Assembly (NCBI GenBank): GCA_048213135.1
Contig: PS015009.1
Coordinates: forward strand, 2,270,146-2,334,145
DNA length: 64,000 nt
Direction: 5' to 3'
Source of the DNA: Reclinomonas americana ATCC 50394
Taxonomy: Eukaryota; Jakobida; Jakobea; Jakobida
The translations under genes were made by a program, and so were the position numbers. The notes below the pieces were generated by a model. The model saw only the letters and a program-made list of their open reading frames with translations. It was not told the origin of the DNA and did not search any database. Below are positions 17,301 through 26,820 of the stretch, in pieces. Position 1 is the first letter of the stretch, and the number at the start of each line of letters is the position of its first letter.

Positions 17301-18125
17301 ATGACACACCTGTTAAAAATAGAATGGCTCAAGCTCAGGAAATACCTGGCGTTTATATTACTCAGCAGTTTTTTTATACTGGGGGTGGTGTTTCTTAATT
17401 ACATTGTTTTCCTGATTGAAGAAAACCTCATCAAGGATATCAAGGGAGCGCAAATGGTGTTCTCGGGTTCTTTCTTCGAATTTTCGCGGGTGTGGCTCAC
17501 CGTCAGCTATTATGGAAGTTATTTCCTTATGTTGCCGGCCCTGCTTATGGTAATCCTGGTTACGAATGAATATTCCTACAAAACACACCGCCAGAATATC
17601 ATCGACGGGCTGAGCCGTTTTGAATTTCTGAAAGTGAAACTGGCACTGGCGGTTATACTGGCGATCGCCAGCACACTCGTTGTTATTCTTACCGGACTCA
17701 TCTTCGGCCTGGCATCAGGTACTTCTTTTGCTTTGACGGGTTTTGAAAATGTGGGTTACTTCCTGCTTAAAGCGATTACCTATAACATGGTAGCGATACT
17801 GATCGCGTTGCTGACTAAAAGATCAGGCGTGGCCATCGCTGTTTTCTTCGTGTATACAATACTGGAAAATGGTATCTCCGGTTTGCTCTTCTTCCTGGCG
17901 ATAAAAATAAAACGCGATAGTGGTACCGACCTGGGCAACCTGGGTAACTACCTGCCCATGAATGCTTCCGACGGTTTGCTGGCCAGTCCGCTGCAACGCT
18001 TCACCCAAATGGCTTCCGGCGTGCTTCCCAAAGACATCGACCTGCTGGTGCTGGCCTTTGCCCTGGCGTATATTGTCCTTTTTTACTGGTGGTCAAAAAG
18101 AAAATTCCTGAGAGCGGATCTTTAA
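17301..18125 (+). CDS. ABC-2-type transporter permease
   Basis: 274 residues with six predicted membrane helices, including an N-terminal one at about 14-38, a cluster from about 110-190 and the last near 250-266. Layout and length fit an ABC-2 permease partner of the ATPase encoded immediately upstream. The stop codon overlaps the stop of the convergent epimerase gene by 4 nt (18122-18125). Confidence 0.88.
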   Translation: MTHLLKIEWLKLRKYLAFILLSSFFILGVVFLNYIVFLIEENLIKDIKGAQMVFSGSFFEFSRVWLTVSYYGSYFLMLPALLMVILVTNEYSYKTHRQNIIDGLSRFEFLKVKLALAVILAIASTLVVILTGLIFGLASGTSFALTGFENVGYFLLKAITYNMVAILIALLTKRSGVAIAVFFVYTILENGISGLLFFLAIKIKRDSGTDLGNLGNYLPMNASDGLLASPLQRFTQMASGVLPKDIDLLVLAFALAYIVLFYWWSKRKFLRADL

Positions 18126-19045
18126 TGACGGATAAGATCAGTAAGTGCTTCATCAACGGTTGGGTATTCAAACCGGAAACCGGCGGCTTCTGTCTTTTTA
18201 CTGCTGACCGTGGCGCTTTTCAACACCTCAATACTTCTTCCTCCCAAAACCAGTTTCAATGCAAAAGCGGGTATGGGTAACCGTAAGTATCGTTTATTGT
18301 TGCGGAGAAAGGCTGTCTGCGTCACCAGCTGACGGTTGGTAACAGGGCAGGGCGCCACCGCGTTATAAACACCGTTCATCTTATTGTTTTCTATCGCATA
18401 CCGGAACAGGCGGCAGAGATCATCAATATGTATCCAGCTCATTACCTGTCTGCCATTGCCAAGCACCGTGGCCACACCAAAACGTAAAGGAGAAATGAAC
18501 TCCGGCAAAGCGCCACCATCTGTTGCCAATACAATGCCTGTGCGGAGTTTTACCAGGCGGATGCCCAATGTCTTCACTGGTTCCACACTTTCTTCCCACA
18601 GGCGGCATACTTCGCCCAGGAAATGTGTATCCGCCGGCGCTGTTTCTTCAAAAGGGCTTCCGCCGGGCTGATCGGCTCCGTAATACCCGATAGCGCTGGA
18701 ACTGATAAAAGATGTAACGTGATGGGCTGTTTTCCGCAATTGCTCAATGATAAGCGCCGCGCTGCCGGCCCGGCTGCTGATGATCTCTTCTTTATAAGCC
18801 TTCGTCCATTTTTTATCCATAACACCGGCACCGGCAAGGTGAATGATGTGATCGGCCCTGCTTAAAGCATCCGTGTCAATAGTTCCTGCTTTCACATCCC
18901 AGGTTGCATAACTGACCCCGGGTTGGGACCTGCCTTCGGGAATACGACGGGTGAGGATGATGACCTGGTACCCGGCCCGGGTAAGTTCCCTGCAAAGATG
19001 ACGGCCTACCAGCCCGGTGCCGCCTGTTATGAGTATGGTTTCCAT
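18122..19045 (-). CDS. TIGR01777-type NAD(P)-dependent epimerase (SDR family, SulA-like)
   Basis: 307 residues from ATG 19045 (METILITGGTGLVGRHL). The Rossmann motif TGGTGLVG is at 7-14; HLAGAGVMDKKW and SSSAIGYYG follow in the order typical of the TIGR01777 group, and the C-terminal DUF1731-type segment (RLPIPAFALKLVLG ... LKSATVSSKKTEAAGFRFEYP) is intact. Proteins of this group are often annotated as cell-division inhibitor SulA homologues, but they are extended SDRs of unknown substrate. The longer frame starting at 19093 adds a charged stretch that is probably untranslated. Confidence 0.9.
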   Translation of the reverse strand: METILITGGTGLVGRHLCRELTRAGYQVIILTRRIPEGRSQPGVSYATWDVKAGTIDTDALSRADHIIHLAGAGVMDKKWTKAYKEEIISSRAGSAALIIEQLRKTAHHVTSFISSSAIGYYGADQPGGSPFEETAPADTHFLGEVCRLWEESVEPVKTLGIRLVKLRTGIVLATDGGALPEFISPLRFGVATVLGNGRQVMSWIHIDDLCRLFRYAIENNKMNGVYNAVAPCPVTNRQLVTQTAFLRNNKRYLRLPIPAFALKLVLGGRSIEVLKSATVSSKKTEAAGFRFEYPTVDEALTDLIRH

Positions 19046-19169
19046 GCGGTTCTTTCTTTTGGCATAATTATCACCTTTATTGTGTAAAAACAAAATTTAA
19101 CTCATCTTGTTGCTGATAATGCCCGGCATTATTTTTAATAATCGTAATTTTAAGACAAAACCGGTATTC

Positions 19170-20687
19170 ATGAAGCGTTTGCTATTTGCCATATTCCTTC
19201 TCTCTTTTGTATTACCATTCACCACCAGGGCGCAGCAGGTTATTTTCTCCGATTATGAACGGCAGGACGGGCGTGATATGGACTTTGAAGTGATCGGTAA
19301 AATGAATGGCAATATACTGGTGTATAAGAATATCGGGTGGCGTCACCGGCTTAATGTATTCGACGCTTCCATGAAAACGATTGAAACGATCAACCTCGAT
19401 TTTGTGCAGGAGAAAACGTTTAACATGGATTTTGTTACCTACCCGGATCATTTCTATATGATCTACCAGTACCAGAAAAAGAACATCGTATACTGCATGG
19501 CCGCGAAAATGGATGCCAATGGCCATAAGGTTGGCGATCCCATACAACTCGACACCACACAAATACCGGTAATGGCGGATAATAAAATTTATTCCACCAT
19601 CAGCAGCGACGACAAACAGCAGATCATGGTGTTCAAGATCCATAAAAAGAATGAACGCTACAACCTGGTCAGCCTGTTGTTCAACAGCCAGCTGGAATTG
19701 CAGCGTAAAAGCAGGGAGGTGATACCGTTCAACGACCGCAGGGATAATTTCGGCGATTTCGTTCTTGATAATGAAGGAAACCTGGCCTTTACCATCGCAA
19801 CGCAGGCGGGCTACCGCGAAAACAACAATGCCCTGCAGCTCATTACCAAATCACCGGCGTCGGATACTGTTTCCTGGCATAAAATTGATCTCAGCGAAAG
19901 ATATATTGATGAGGTTAAACTGAAAGTGGATAATCTCAATAAACGGTATCTCATCAACTCACTTTATTATAAAAAAAGCCGTGGCAGCATTGAAGGTCTT
20001 TTCAATTACAGCTGGGATAAGGTCAATGCCAAACCGGCGTCATCAGGGTTTACGCAGTTGTATGACACGTTGCGTAATGAGGCCAAGAATGAGGGGCTGC
20101 TCCGTTTTGCTTTTGATGATTTCCTGATCCGCCAGGTAGTTGTAAAAAAAGACGGCGGGTACATTCTTACAGCAGAAGATTTTTCGAGCCAGAACCGTGG
20201 CAATTTCGGAAGTCCCTGGAACCGCTGGGATTATTTCAATAGTCCGTATACCTATAATTCAGGATATTACTATTACAGTCCTTACGGGTACTACCGCCCC
20301 TGGAACCGCTTCAACAACCAGCAGCAGAGTGTGCGGTATTATTATGCCAACATCATTATCCTGGGCGTGGATAAGAACGGGCAGGTGCAATGGAGCAAAG
20401 TGATCCCTAAAGACCAGTTTGATGATGATGATGACCGCTTCATGTCCTTTTCCCTCATGAACTCCGGCGGTGAACTGCATTTTCTTTTTAATGAAAATGG
20501 TAAGTACCAGGTAATGGCCGACCACAGCATCAACACGGATGGTAAACTAACCCGCAACCCCACACTCAAAAGCCAGGAGAAGGGCTACCAGTTTATGCCG
20601 GTGATGGCCAAACAAACAGGTGCCAGGCAGATCATTATTCCCTGCTCGTACAGGGGATTTATCTGTTTCGCGAAAGTGGACTTCTGA
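19170..20687 (+). CDS. Secreted protein of unknown function, probable beta-propeller-like fold
   Basis: 505 residues from ATG 19170, which puts a clean signal peptide (MKRLLFAIFLLSFVLPFTTRAQ) at the N-terminus; the upstream in-frame start at 19107 would bury it. The mature protein is a run of short beta-strands (FEVIGKMNGNILVYKN, FYMIYQYQKKN, ILTAEDFSSQNRG) with a Tyr/Asn/Ser/Pro-rich insert at about 350-390 (YNSGYYYYSPYGYYRPWNRF), which looks disordered. No catalytic motif is seen. It stands alone between the convergent epimerase and the membrane protein downstream. Confidence 0.75.
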   Translation: MKRLLFAIFLLSFVLPFTTRAQQVIFSDYERQDGRDMDFEVIGKMNGNILVYKNIGWRHRLNVFDASMKTIETINLDFVQEKTFNMDFVTYPDHFYMIYQYQKKNIVYCMAAKMDANGHKVGDPIQLDTTQIPVMADNKIYSTISSDDKQQIMVFKIHKKNERYNLVSLLFNSQLELQRKSREVIPFNDRRDNFGDFVLDNEGNLAFTIATQAGYRENNNALQLITKSPASDTVSWHKIDLSERYIDEVKLKVDNLNKRYLINSLYYKKSRGSIEGLFNYSWDKVNAKPASSGFTQLYDTLRNEAKNEGLLRFAFDDFLIRQVVVKKDGGYILTAEDFSSQNRGNFGSPWNRWDYFNSPYTYNSGYYYYSPYGYYRPWNRFNNQQQSVRYYYANIIILGVDKNGQVQWSKVIPKDQFDDDDDRFMSFSLMNSGGELHFLFNENGKYQVMADHSINTDGKLTRNPTLKSQEKGYQFMPVMAKQTGARQIIIPCSYRGFICFAKVDF

Positions 20688-20734
20688 TCCCGGTCAATAC
20701 CACATTTTCATATTTACACATCTGCACATTGTTG

Positions 20735-20742
20735 TACTTTTG
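20735..20742 (+). promoter_or_regulatory. Candidate -7 element for the 20766 gene
   Basis: TACTTTTG fits TAnnTTTG; the predicted transcript start near 20748 leaves a leader of under 20 nt before the GTG start. The -33 match (TTTA at 20713-20716) is imperfect. Confidence 0.4.
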
Positions 20743-20765
20743 CGGGATAAACAATTCTTCGCATT

Positions 20766-21746
20766 GTGACCGGCACATTCAAAGCCAATAACCCATATAA
20801 TACGTTTCTCCTGTTCATTTACGGGTTGTTGCTGAAGCTGCCTTTGTTTTTACATCCGCAGGTACCGCAGCCACAGCAGATCGACGGGTTCCTGTATAAA
20901 TACCTGCTGAAGCAATTGCATCCGCTGGGCAGTTCCTTACCGGTCATCTATTCCATCATCACGTTCCTGCTCCTGTATACGCAGGCCATCAGTTTTAATA
21001 AGCTGGTGAATGATCAGCGGCTGATGCAAAAGCCCAATTACCTTACGGGAATGAGCTACCTGCTCATTACCTCGCTTTTCCCGGAATGGAATATGTTGTC
21101 GGCCCCGCTTATCATCAATACCCTCCTCATATGGGTATGGGCACGAATGAGCGGTCTCTATAACAGCAATACACCCAAATCATCGTTATTCAACATTGGT
21201 ATCGCCATTGGTATTTCCACCTTCTTTTATTTTCCATCGCTGGCATTTGCGGCGCTCATCATATTCGGACTGGCGCTTACCCGTCCGTTCCGTATCGCTG
21301 AATGGCTGATCGCCCTGCTGGGCATCATCACGCCTTATTATTTTTTATTGTCATGGGTGTTCCTTACCGACAGGTGGCAGGGATACCATTTTCCCGGGTT
21401 TGCCGTTACCACGCCCCATTTTGACCAGACCAGCTGGGCCTATGCCGCCGTCATCATCGTACTGATCACCTCTGTTACCGGGCTTTTCTTTGTACAGCAG
21501 AACTTTCGCCGGCAGCTGATACAGACCCGCAAAAGCTGGAGCCTCGTTTTCCTGTACCTGCTGGTGGCTGTTTTTGTTCCCTTTGTAAACGCCACGCATA
21601 CGTTCGATTACTGGATTCTTTGTGCCGTGCCGCTCTCCGCCCTGCTGGGGGCCGCGTTCCTTTATCCCACCCGCAAATGGTTCCCACTGGTACTGCACTG
21701 GCTGATGGTGGCTTTTGTGATAGCGTTGAATTATTTTATCCACTGA
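20766..21746 (+). CDS. Polytopic membrane protein of unknown function
   Basis: 326 residues starting at GTG 20766; about eight to nine hydrophobic helices are spread along the length (for example FLLFIYGLLLKLPLFLHP at the N-terminus and LVFLYLLVAVFVPFVNA near 260). The pattern resembles the DUF6427-type Bacteroidota membrane proteins, but I cannot confirm the family by eye. There is no signal peptide and no enzyme motif. It lies between the secreted protein gene and purQ; no operon is implied, because purQ has its own strong promoter. Confidence 0.72.
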   Translation: MTGTFKANNPYNTFLLFIYGLLLKLPLFLHPQVPQPQQIDGFLYKYLLKQLHPLGSSLPVIYSIITFLLLYTQAISFNKLVNDQRLMQKPNYLTGMSYLLITSLFPEWNMLSAPLIINTLLIWVWARMSGLYNSNTPKSSLFNIGIAIGISTFFYFPSLAFAALIIFGLALTRPFRIAEWLIALLGIITPYYFLLSWVFLTDRWQGYHFPGFAVTTPHFDQTSWAYAAVIIVLITSVTGLFFVQQNFRRQLIQTRKSWSLVFLYLLVAVFVPFVNATHTFDYWILCAVPLSALLGAAFLYPTRKWFPLVLHWLMVAFVIALNYFIH

Positions 21747-21847
21747 TGATAATTACGAATTAGCGGTTACGAATTTTTCCGGGTATTCAGGGTTCATATC
21801 CGGTATCTGGTATCCTGCATCTTATCTCCCGCATTTCACATCCTTCT

Positions 21848-21878
21848 TTTGCCCCCTCCCGATTTAGTAGTAACTTTG
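21848..21878 (+). promoter_or_regulatory. Promoter of purQ (TTTG-N19-TAACTTTG)
   Basis: TTTG at 21848-21851 and TAACTTTG at 21871-21878 are separated by 19 nt, a full match to the Bacteroidota housekeeping promoter. Start of transcription is expected about 21884, giving a leader under 20 nt. Confidence 0.8.
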
Positions 21879-21900
21879 CATTTCCAACAAACAAGCTCCC

Positions 21901-22572
21901 ATGAAATTCGGCGTAGTAGTTTTTCCCGGCAGTAACTGTGACAGGGATATGATTGATGCCCTCCGCAACGACCTGGGCCAGGAAGTGATCCAGCTCTGGC
22001 ATAAAGACCGCGACATCAGCCAGTTCTCCACCGATGATTGTATTGTTCTTCCCGGCGGGTTCAGCTATGGTGATTACCTGCGCTGCGGCGCCATTGCCCG
22101 TTTCAGTCCCATGATGCAGAGCGTTATCGATTTTGCCAACAACGGCGGAAAAGTACTTGGCGTTTGCAACGGTTTTCAGATACTCTGCGAAAGCGGGCTG
22201 TTACCCGGCGCCCTGCTGCGCAATGAACAACAGCAATTCGTTTGTAAGAATATATTTATGAAGGAAGGCACAGGTGAAGCGGCCCCTGCTTTAAAAGTAC
22301 CCGTAGCGCATGGAGAGGGCAGGTATTTTGCCAATAAAGCCACCCTGGAAGAGCTGGAAATGCACCGGCAGATCATTTACCGCTACTGCGACGAAAAAGG
22401 ATCGGTATGCGGTGAGGCCAACCCCAACGGGGCCATGCACAATATCGCCGGTATCTGCAACCGCGACAGGAATGTTTTTGGTATGATGCCCCACCCCGAA
22501 AGGGCCTGCAGTACAGCGCTGGGTAACCTCGACGGCCGTAAAGTATTCAGCCATCTTTTTGGTATAGGGTAA
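21901..22572 (+). CDS. purQ: Phosphoribosylformylglycinamidine synthase subunit I (glutaminase)
   Basis: 223 residues; supplies ammonia from glutamine to PurL in the fourth step of purine synthesis. Class I glutamine amidotransferase features are complete: oxyanion GGFSYGD at 52-58, nucleophile Cys89 in GVCNGFQ, and His198/Glu200 in MMPHPERA. The [16 protein letters not shown] start is characteristic. A separate PurQ implies a small PurL and PurS elsewhere; neither is near. Driven by the consensus promoter just upstream. Confidence 0.97.
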   Translation: MKFGVVVFPGSNCDRDMIDALRNDLGQEVIQLWHKDRDISQFSTDDCIVLPGGFSYGDYLRCGAIARFSPMMQSVIDFANNGGKVLGVCNGFQILCESGLLPGALLRNEQQQFVCKNIFMKEGTGEAAPALKVPVAHGEGRYFANKATLEELEMHRQIIYRYCDEKGSVCGEANPNGAMHNIAGICNRDRNVFGMMPHPERACSTALGNLDGRKVFSHLFGIG

Positions 22573-22628
22573 CGTTAAAAAAAGGATAAAGGCGCCCGCC
22601 GGGCCATCCATTCCCCGGCAAAGCAGCG

Positions 22629-22636
22629 TACATTTG
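22629..22636 (+). promoter_or_regulatory. Candidate -7 element for the DsbD-alpha gene
   Basis: TACATTTG fits TAnnTTTG, 39 nt before the ATG at 22675. No TTTG at the -33 position. Confidence 0.4.
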
Positions 22637-22674
22637 CGGAGCGCAGTTGCGCCAGAATTGATAAATTCGCTAAC

Positions 22675-23112
22675 ATGAAAAGAATATTACTTGCCATCGC
22701 TTTATTCACCGGTATTGCATCGGTAAAAGCGCAGATACTGAACCCGGTTAAGTTCAGCTACACAGCTAAAAAAACAAAGGCCAATGAATACGAAGTGCGC
22801 ATAAAAGCAACTATCGATCCCAAGTGGCATATGTATTCAGCTTATAACCCCGATGCAGGGGCCGGCCCGACCATACTCAGCTTCACCGGCAGCGAAAAAG
22901 TTGGCGCGGTAAAGGAAGTGGGAAAAATGAAAACAGCCTACGATAAGAACTTTAAATCGGACCAGAAATACTTCGAGAACACGGTGGATTTTGTACAGGT
23001 GGTTAAGGTAAAACCCGGCGCCACAAAGGTGCAGGGCTCTATCGAATACATCGTTTGCAACGATTCCAAGTGCCTCCCTCCCAAAGAAGTGCCGTTCGAG
23101 ATCAAATTATAA
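22675..23112 (+). CDS. Periplasmic DsbD-alpha-like thiol domain protein
   Basis: 145 residues with a signal peptide (about 1-20, ending SVKAQ) and an immunoglobulin-like domain matching the N-terminal alpha domain of DsbD. The redox pair is Cys128 and Cys133 in YIVCNDSKCLPP; E. coli DsbD-alpha has one more residue between its cysteines. In E. coli this domain passes electrons to periplasmic isomerases and cytochrome maturation proteins. Here it is a separate protein, 58 nt upstream of the gene for the membrane and thioredoxin parts, with a terminator-like hairpin between. Confidence 0.88.
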   Translation: MKRILLAIALFTGIASVKAQILNPVKFSYTAKKTKANEYEVRIKATIDPKWHMYSAYNPDAGAGPTILSFTGSEKVGAVKEVGKMKTAYDKNFKSDQKYFENTVDFVQVVKVKPGATKVQGSIEYIVCNDSKCLPPKEVPFEIKL

Positions 23113-23129
23113 TCAACAGAATATTATGA

Positions 23130-23158
23130 AAGGATAACGGCAATCGTTATCCTTTTTT
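23130..23158 (+). terminator. Intrinsic terminator between the two DsbD genes
   Basis: A 10-bp inverted repeat AAGGATAACG/CGTTATCCTT with a 5-nt loop and a T-run. It separates the DsbD-alpha gene from the downstream gene, so the two may be transcribed separately. Confidence 0.8.
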
Positions 23159-23165
23159 ATTTTTG
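23158..23165 (+). promoter_or_regulatory. Candidate -7 element directly at the start of the DsbD membrane gene
   Basis: TATTTTTG fits TAnnTTTG. Transcription would begin at or within 2 nt of the ATG at 23171, so the mRNA may be leaderless. It overlaps the T-run of the terminator. Confidence 0.45.
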
Positions 23166-23170
23166 CATAT

Positions 23171-24745
23171 ATGAGGAACAAAGCGTTTTTATTAACCACC
23201 TTACTGCTGCTGACCGGTTTCTCGCTTTTGGCGCAAACACCAATCAATGCAGCCGCTGAACCTTCTTTGTGGGTGATATTCCTGGGCGGACTGGCAGCGG
23301 GCTTTGCCGCATTTGTAATGCCCTGCATTTATGCCATGGTGCCCGTAACCGTGGGCTTCTTCACCAAACGCAGCGCCACCCGCCGCAAAGGGATCATCAA
23401 TGCCACAGCTTATGCGGCATCCATCATCCTCATCTTTACCCTTATTGGCGTAGCCATTGCTGTTACCAAACAGGGTAGCTGGGTAAACGATTTCTCCAGC
23501 AGCGCGGCGTTCAATATTTTCGTTTTTGCGCTGTTCCTCGTATTTGGTATTTCTTTCCTCGGCGCTTTCGAGATCACGCTGCCTTCATCTGTGGCCAACA
23601 GGGTAGATGCCAGGTCCAACTCTTCCAGTTTTACCGGCATTTTCTTTATGGCGCTTACGCTGGTGATCGTATCATTTTCCTGCACGGTGGCGTTCATCGG
23701 CGGACTCATACCGCTGCTCATCAAGGGCAGTTTCATCAAACCTATTGTAGGATTCTTTGCCTTCGGGCTGGCCATAGCACTGCCTTTCGCACTGCTGGCT
23801 TATTTCCCCGCATTGCTGAACCGGATCGCCAAATCGGGCGGATGGCTCAACAGCCTTAAAGTATGTTTCGGTTTCCTGGAACTGGCGCTGTCGCTGAAAT
23901 TTTTGTCCAATGCCGACCTGGCCTATCACTGGCGCCTGCTCGACAGGGAGGTTTACCTCGCCCTGTGGATCGTGATCTTTGCACTGATGGGGCTGTACCT
24001 GCTGGGCAAACTCAAATTCAGTCATGATGATGAACTGCCCAAGAACGACTACGGCTTACCCTATCTTACCGTAACCCGGTTGTTCTTCGCGATAACTGTA
24101 TTCTCTTTCGTGGTATACCTGATCCCCGGCCTGTGGGGCGCCCCGCTGAAAGGCATCAGCGCCTGGATACCGGAAACCAAAACGCAGGACTTTAACCTGC
24201 ATAAATCCTCTTTACTGGAACGCAATAATGCAACGGATACGGCAACAACATCGGGCAATACGGTAAAACCCAAAAAATACACCTCCTTCCTGGAATCGGA
24301 AATACTGGGTGTGGAAGCTTTCTTTGAATATGAAGAAGCGCTGGCTGCCGCTAAAGCGATGAACAAACCGGTGATGATCGACTTTACCGGTCATACCTGT
24401 GCCAACTGCCGTAAAATGGAAAGTGAAGTACTGAACCAGGACGAAATCAGGAATACGCTGAAAAAAGATTTTGTGCTGGCCTCACTGTATGTGGATGACA
24501 AATACGCACTCCCCGAAAGCGAACACTATACCTCAGCAATCGATGGCAGTTTCATCAAAAGGATGGGGTCGCGTAACCTCGACCTGGAGATGACCCTGGC
24601 CAATTCCAACGCCCAGCCTTTGTATCTTTTTGTTGATAAGGATGGCAAGCTCATTAAAAACGCGGATGGCTACAATCCGGATATCAGTCGCTTTAAAAAT
24701 ATTCTTGAAGAAGTGAAAGCGGAGCATAAGAAGAGGTTCCCTTAG
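23171..24745 (+). CDS. DsbD/CcdA-type transmembrane thiol reductase with C-terminal thioredoxin domain
   Basis: 524 residues: a signal-like N-terminus, a CcdA-like membrane domain of about eight helices with the redox cysteines Cys52 (VMPCIYAMVPVTVGFF) and Cys171 (SFSCTVAFIGGLIP), a linker, and a C-terminal thioredoxin-fold domain with active site Cys410-Ala-Asn-Cys413 in GHTCANCRK. It carries electrons from cytoplasmic thioredoxin across the inner membrane to periplasmic partners. The alpha domain, N-terminal in E. coli DsbD, is encoded by the gene upstream. Convergent with the glycosyltransferase gene. Confidence 0.92.
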   Translation: MRNKAFLLTTLLLLTGFSLLAQTPINAAAEPSLWVIFLGGLAAGFAAFVMPCIYAMVPVTVGFFTKRSATRRKGIINATAYAASIILIFTLIGVAIAVTKQGSWVNDFSSSAAFNIFVFALFLVFGISFLGAFEITLPSSVANRVDARSNSSSFTGIFFMALTLVIVSFSCTVAFIGGLIPLLIKGSFIKPIVGFFAFGLAIALPFALLAYFPALLNRIAKSGGWLNSLKVCFGFLELALSLKFLSNADLAYHWRLLDREVYLALWIVIFALMGLYLLGKLKFSHDDELPKNDYGLPYLTVTRLFFAITVFSFVVYLIPGLWGAPLKGISAWIPETKTQDFNLHKSSLLERNNATDTATTSGNTVKPKKYTSFLESEILGVEAFFEYEEALAAAKAMNKPVMIDFTGHTCANCRKMESEVLNQDEIRNTLKKDFVLASLYVDDKYALPESEHYTSAIDGSFIKRMGSRNLDLEMTLANSNAQPLYLFVDKDGKLIKNADGYNPDISRFKNILEEVKAEHKKRFP

Positions 24746-24785
24746 TAAATGTGCAAATGTGCGGATATGCAGATGAGCCAATATT

Positions 24786-26273
24786 TTAATCAAATACTTT
24801 TTTCTCCAGTCCGGGCCATACCTGTTGCAGGCTGATCCTGGGTTTGCGGCAGATGCAAACAGAAGTATTGTTCTCTTCACCTGTGTAGGGGTGCGTGATC
24901 TTTTTCACGAGTGTTACTTCCCCGAAGAACTGTTTCATATCATCCGGGCTTTTCCCGATACTGATCAGTACATCGCCTCTTTTATTGCCCGGTCCCCACA
25001 ACCAGAAACTGCCGTGACTGCACACCGGTTCAGGTAAACTATATTTTTTACCGAGCAGGAAGACGGCGCCGGCTTCTCCATAATTGGAAGCCAGTATCAC
25101 CGCCTGTTCCTTATCTGCAGGCGGGAGACTGCGGTACACACTGTCGGTAACCTGTACCATATCGTTCCAGCCAAACATATCCGCATAATCGCTGGTGAGT
25201 TGGACCCTGCCATCATCTCCGGGCTTAAGGTGTTTGTAGGCTACATATTTTTCAACCGGCAATACGGGTATGGCATCGGGTACAAAAGGTATTACGGGTA
25301 AAATAAGGATGGCCGCCACCACGTAATTCCACACCGGTCGTTTGGTAAACCATTGTTCTATCTGCACCGATCCTGCGGCGAACAATACCGGGTAGGCCGC
25401 GAAAAAATAATAGGATTTGGATTGCAGTATCCACATCGTCACAAAAATAAAAATGACGGACACCGACAAAGCTTTGTAAGGTTTCAGTTTAGGATTGATG
25501 AAAAAAGCCACAGCGCCGATAAGGCTGATAATGAATGTGAATGGCAGTTTCAGCTGGTCTTTACCAAAAGCGGCTGGACTGATCTCCGATAATTGCGCCT
25601 CCTTCAGTTTCTGGTAATGCAGCGCAATGGGGAAATGATGCTGCCATTGCCAGATGATATTGGGAAGAAGGATCAGTATGGCGATGATACCGGCTATGTA
25701 CAGCCATTTGTCGCGGAATATCCTTCCTTTATCAAAGAACAGCAACCCAACCACAAGGCCTCCGCCCCAGATGAGCATGGTATACTTGGTGAGCAATCCC
25801 AGTCCGGCGGTTATGCCCAGCGCAATCGCCCACGCGGCCTGTTTGGTTTTGATGAATTTCAGCAGGCAGTAAAAGCCCAGCGTCCAGAAGAACTGCTCAA
25901 AACCCACGGGCTGGAACAGGAGATGGTTGCGGAAGTAAGGCAGGAAACCCAGTACACAGATGCCCGCCAGCAGCACAGCTTTTTTGCCGCCGCCCAGTTC
26001 ATAGGCGATGGCGCAGGTGAGTGCCAGCAGGCCGATGCCCGCCAGGGTGACAAAAAAACGCACCCCGCTTACGGAGTATCCGAAAACAGAAGTAGCCAGT
26101 TTACCCATAAAAGCGATGAACGGGGGAAACTCCATATAACCCCGAGCCAGGTGTTCGCCGGCCGACAGGTGCAGCAGCTCATCACGGTGAAAACCGTAGT
26201 TGCCATTACCAATAAGGTGTATGGCGAGTTTAACAAGACAGAGTATAAGGATGAGGGGCAGTAGTTTTTTCAT
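24786..26273 (-). CDS. GT39-type membrane glycosyltransferase (PMT/ArnT-like)
   Basis: 495 residues from ATG 26273; a GTG three codons upstream is also possible. The N-terminal helix is followed by the characteristic acidic loop GFHRDELLHLSAGEHLARGYMEFPP, where DE is the likely catalytic/metal motif of lipid-linked sugar-using GT-C enzymes; about 10-11 membrane helices follow and the C-terminal ~150 residues form a periplasmic domain. It would transfer a sugar from a polyprenyl-phosphate donor to an envelope acceptor; neither is known. It starts 51 nt after the YeeE-like gene on the same strand, so read-through from the sulfur operon is possible but functional linkage is not obvious. Confidence 0.85.
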   Translation of the reverse strand: MKKLLPLILILCLVKLAIHLIGNGNYGFHRDELLHLSAGEHLARGYMEFPPFIAFMGKLATSVFGYSVSGVRFFVTLAGIGLLALTCAIAYELGGGKKAVLLAGICVLGFLPYFRNHLLFQPVGFEQFFWTLGFYCLLKFIKTKQAAWAIALGITAGLGLLTKYTMLIWGGGLVVGLLFFDKGRIFRDKWLYIAGIIAILILLPNIIWQWQHHFPIALHYQKLKEAQLSEISPAAFGKDQLKLPFTFIISLIGAVAFFINPKLKPYKALSVSVIFIFVTMWILQSKSYYFFAAYPVLFAAGSVQIEQWFTKRPVWNYVVAAILILPVIPFVPDAIPVLPVEKYVAYKHLKPGDDGRVQLTSDYADMFGWNDMVQVTDSVYRSLPPADKEQAVILASNYGEAGAVFLLGKKYSLPEPVCSHGSFWLWGPGNKRGDVLISIGKSPDDMKQFFGEVTLVKKITHPYTGEENNTSVCICRKPRISLQQVWPGLEKKVFD

Positions 26274-26324
26274 GACTGCCACAATATACTATAATTCAGA
26301 AATTAATCTGGCCTGGCGGTATTC

Positions 26325-26813
26325 TCAGTGAGGCAGGCGTTCACGCACGTAGCCATATACCCAGGTGCCGGCAAGCGCAGATAGCAGGGTGACCAGGATG
26401 ACTGTAGCGCCCATGCCAATCTGTGCAAAGAGCGGACCCGGGCATGCACCGGTAAGCGCCCATCCCAGCCCGAAAACGAGCCCACCATATACCTGACCCT
26501 TGCTGAAGGATTTGGTATGAATACGTACAGGTTCACCATAAATAGTCTTTGCCCTGAATTTTCTGATCAGCCATACCGATAGCATAGCGGTAACTACAGC
26601 GCTGCCGATAACACCGTACATATGAAACGACTGAAAACGGAACATTTCCTGTATCCGGAACCAGCTTACGATCTCTGCCTTTACAAAAATGATCCCGAAG
26701 ACAATTCCTGTAACCAGGTATTTCAGGAGATGATACCATCGGTGTGTCTGCACGCTTTCATTGACACAAATACTGTCAAGTGACCTTGTTTCAAATTCAT
26801 TGGATGTCTTCAT
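26325..26813 (-). CDS. YeeE/YedE-family half-transporter (DUF6691-like)
   Basis: 162 residues with four predicted helices and the family hallmark GWALTGACPGPLFAQIG, whose Cys lies in the translocation path of YeeE/TsuA-type thiosulfate transporters. Residues 1-28 are a soluble N-terminal tail. It starts 7 nt after its sister half-transporter and the two together equal one full YeeE, so they probably form a heteromeric permease (compare PmpAB-type pairs). Last gene of the sulfur module. Confidence 0.85.
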   Translation of the reverse strand: MKTSNEFETRSLDSICVNESVQTHRWYHLLKYLVTGIVFGIIFVKAEIVSWFRIQEMFRFQSFHMYGVIGSAVVTAMLSVWLIRKFRAKTIYGEPVRIHTKSFSKGQVYGGLVFGLGWALTGACPGPLFAQIGMGATVILVTLLSALAGTWVYGYVRERLPH

Positions 26814-26820
26814 GATGATT

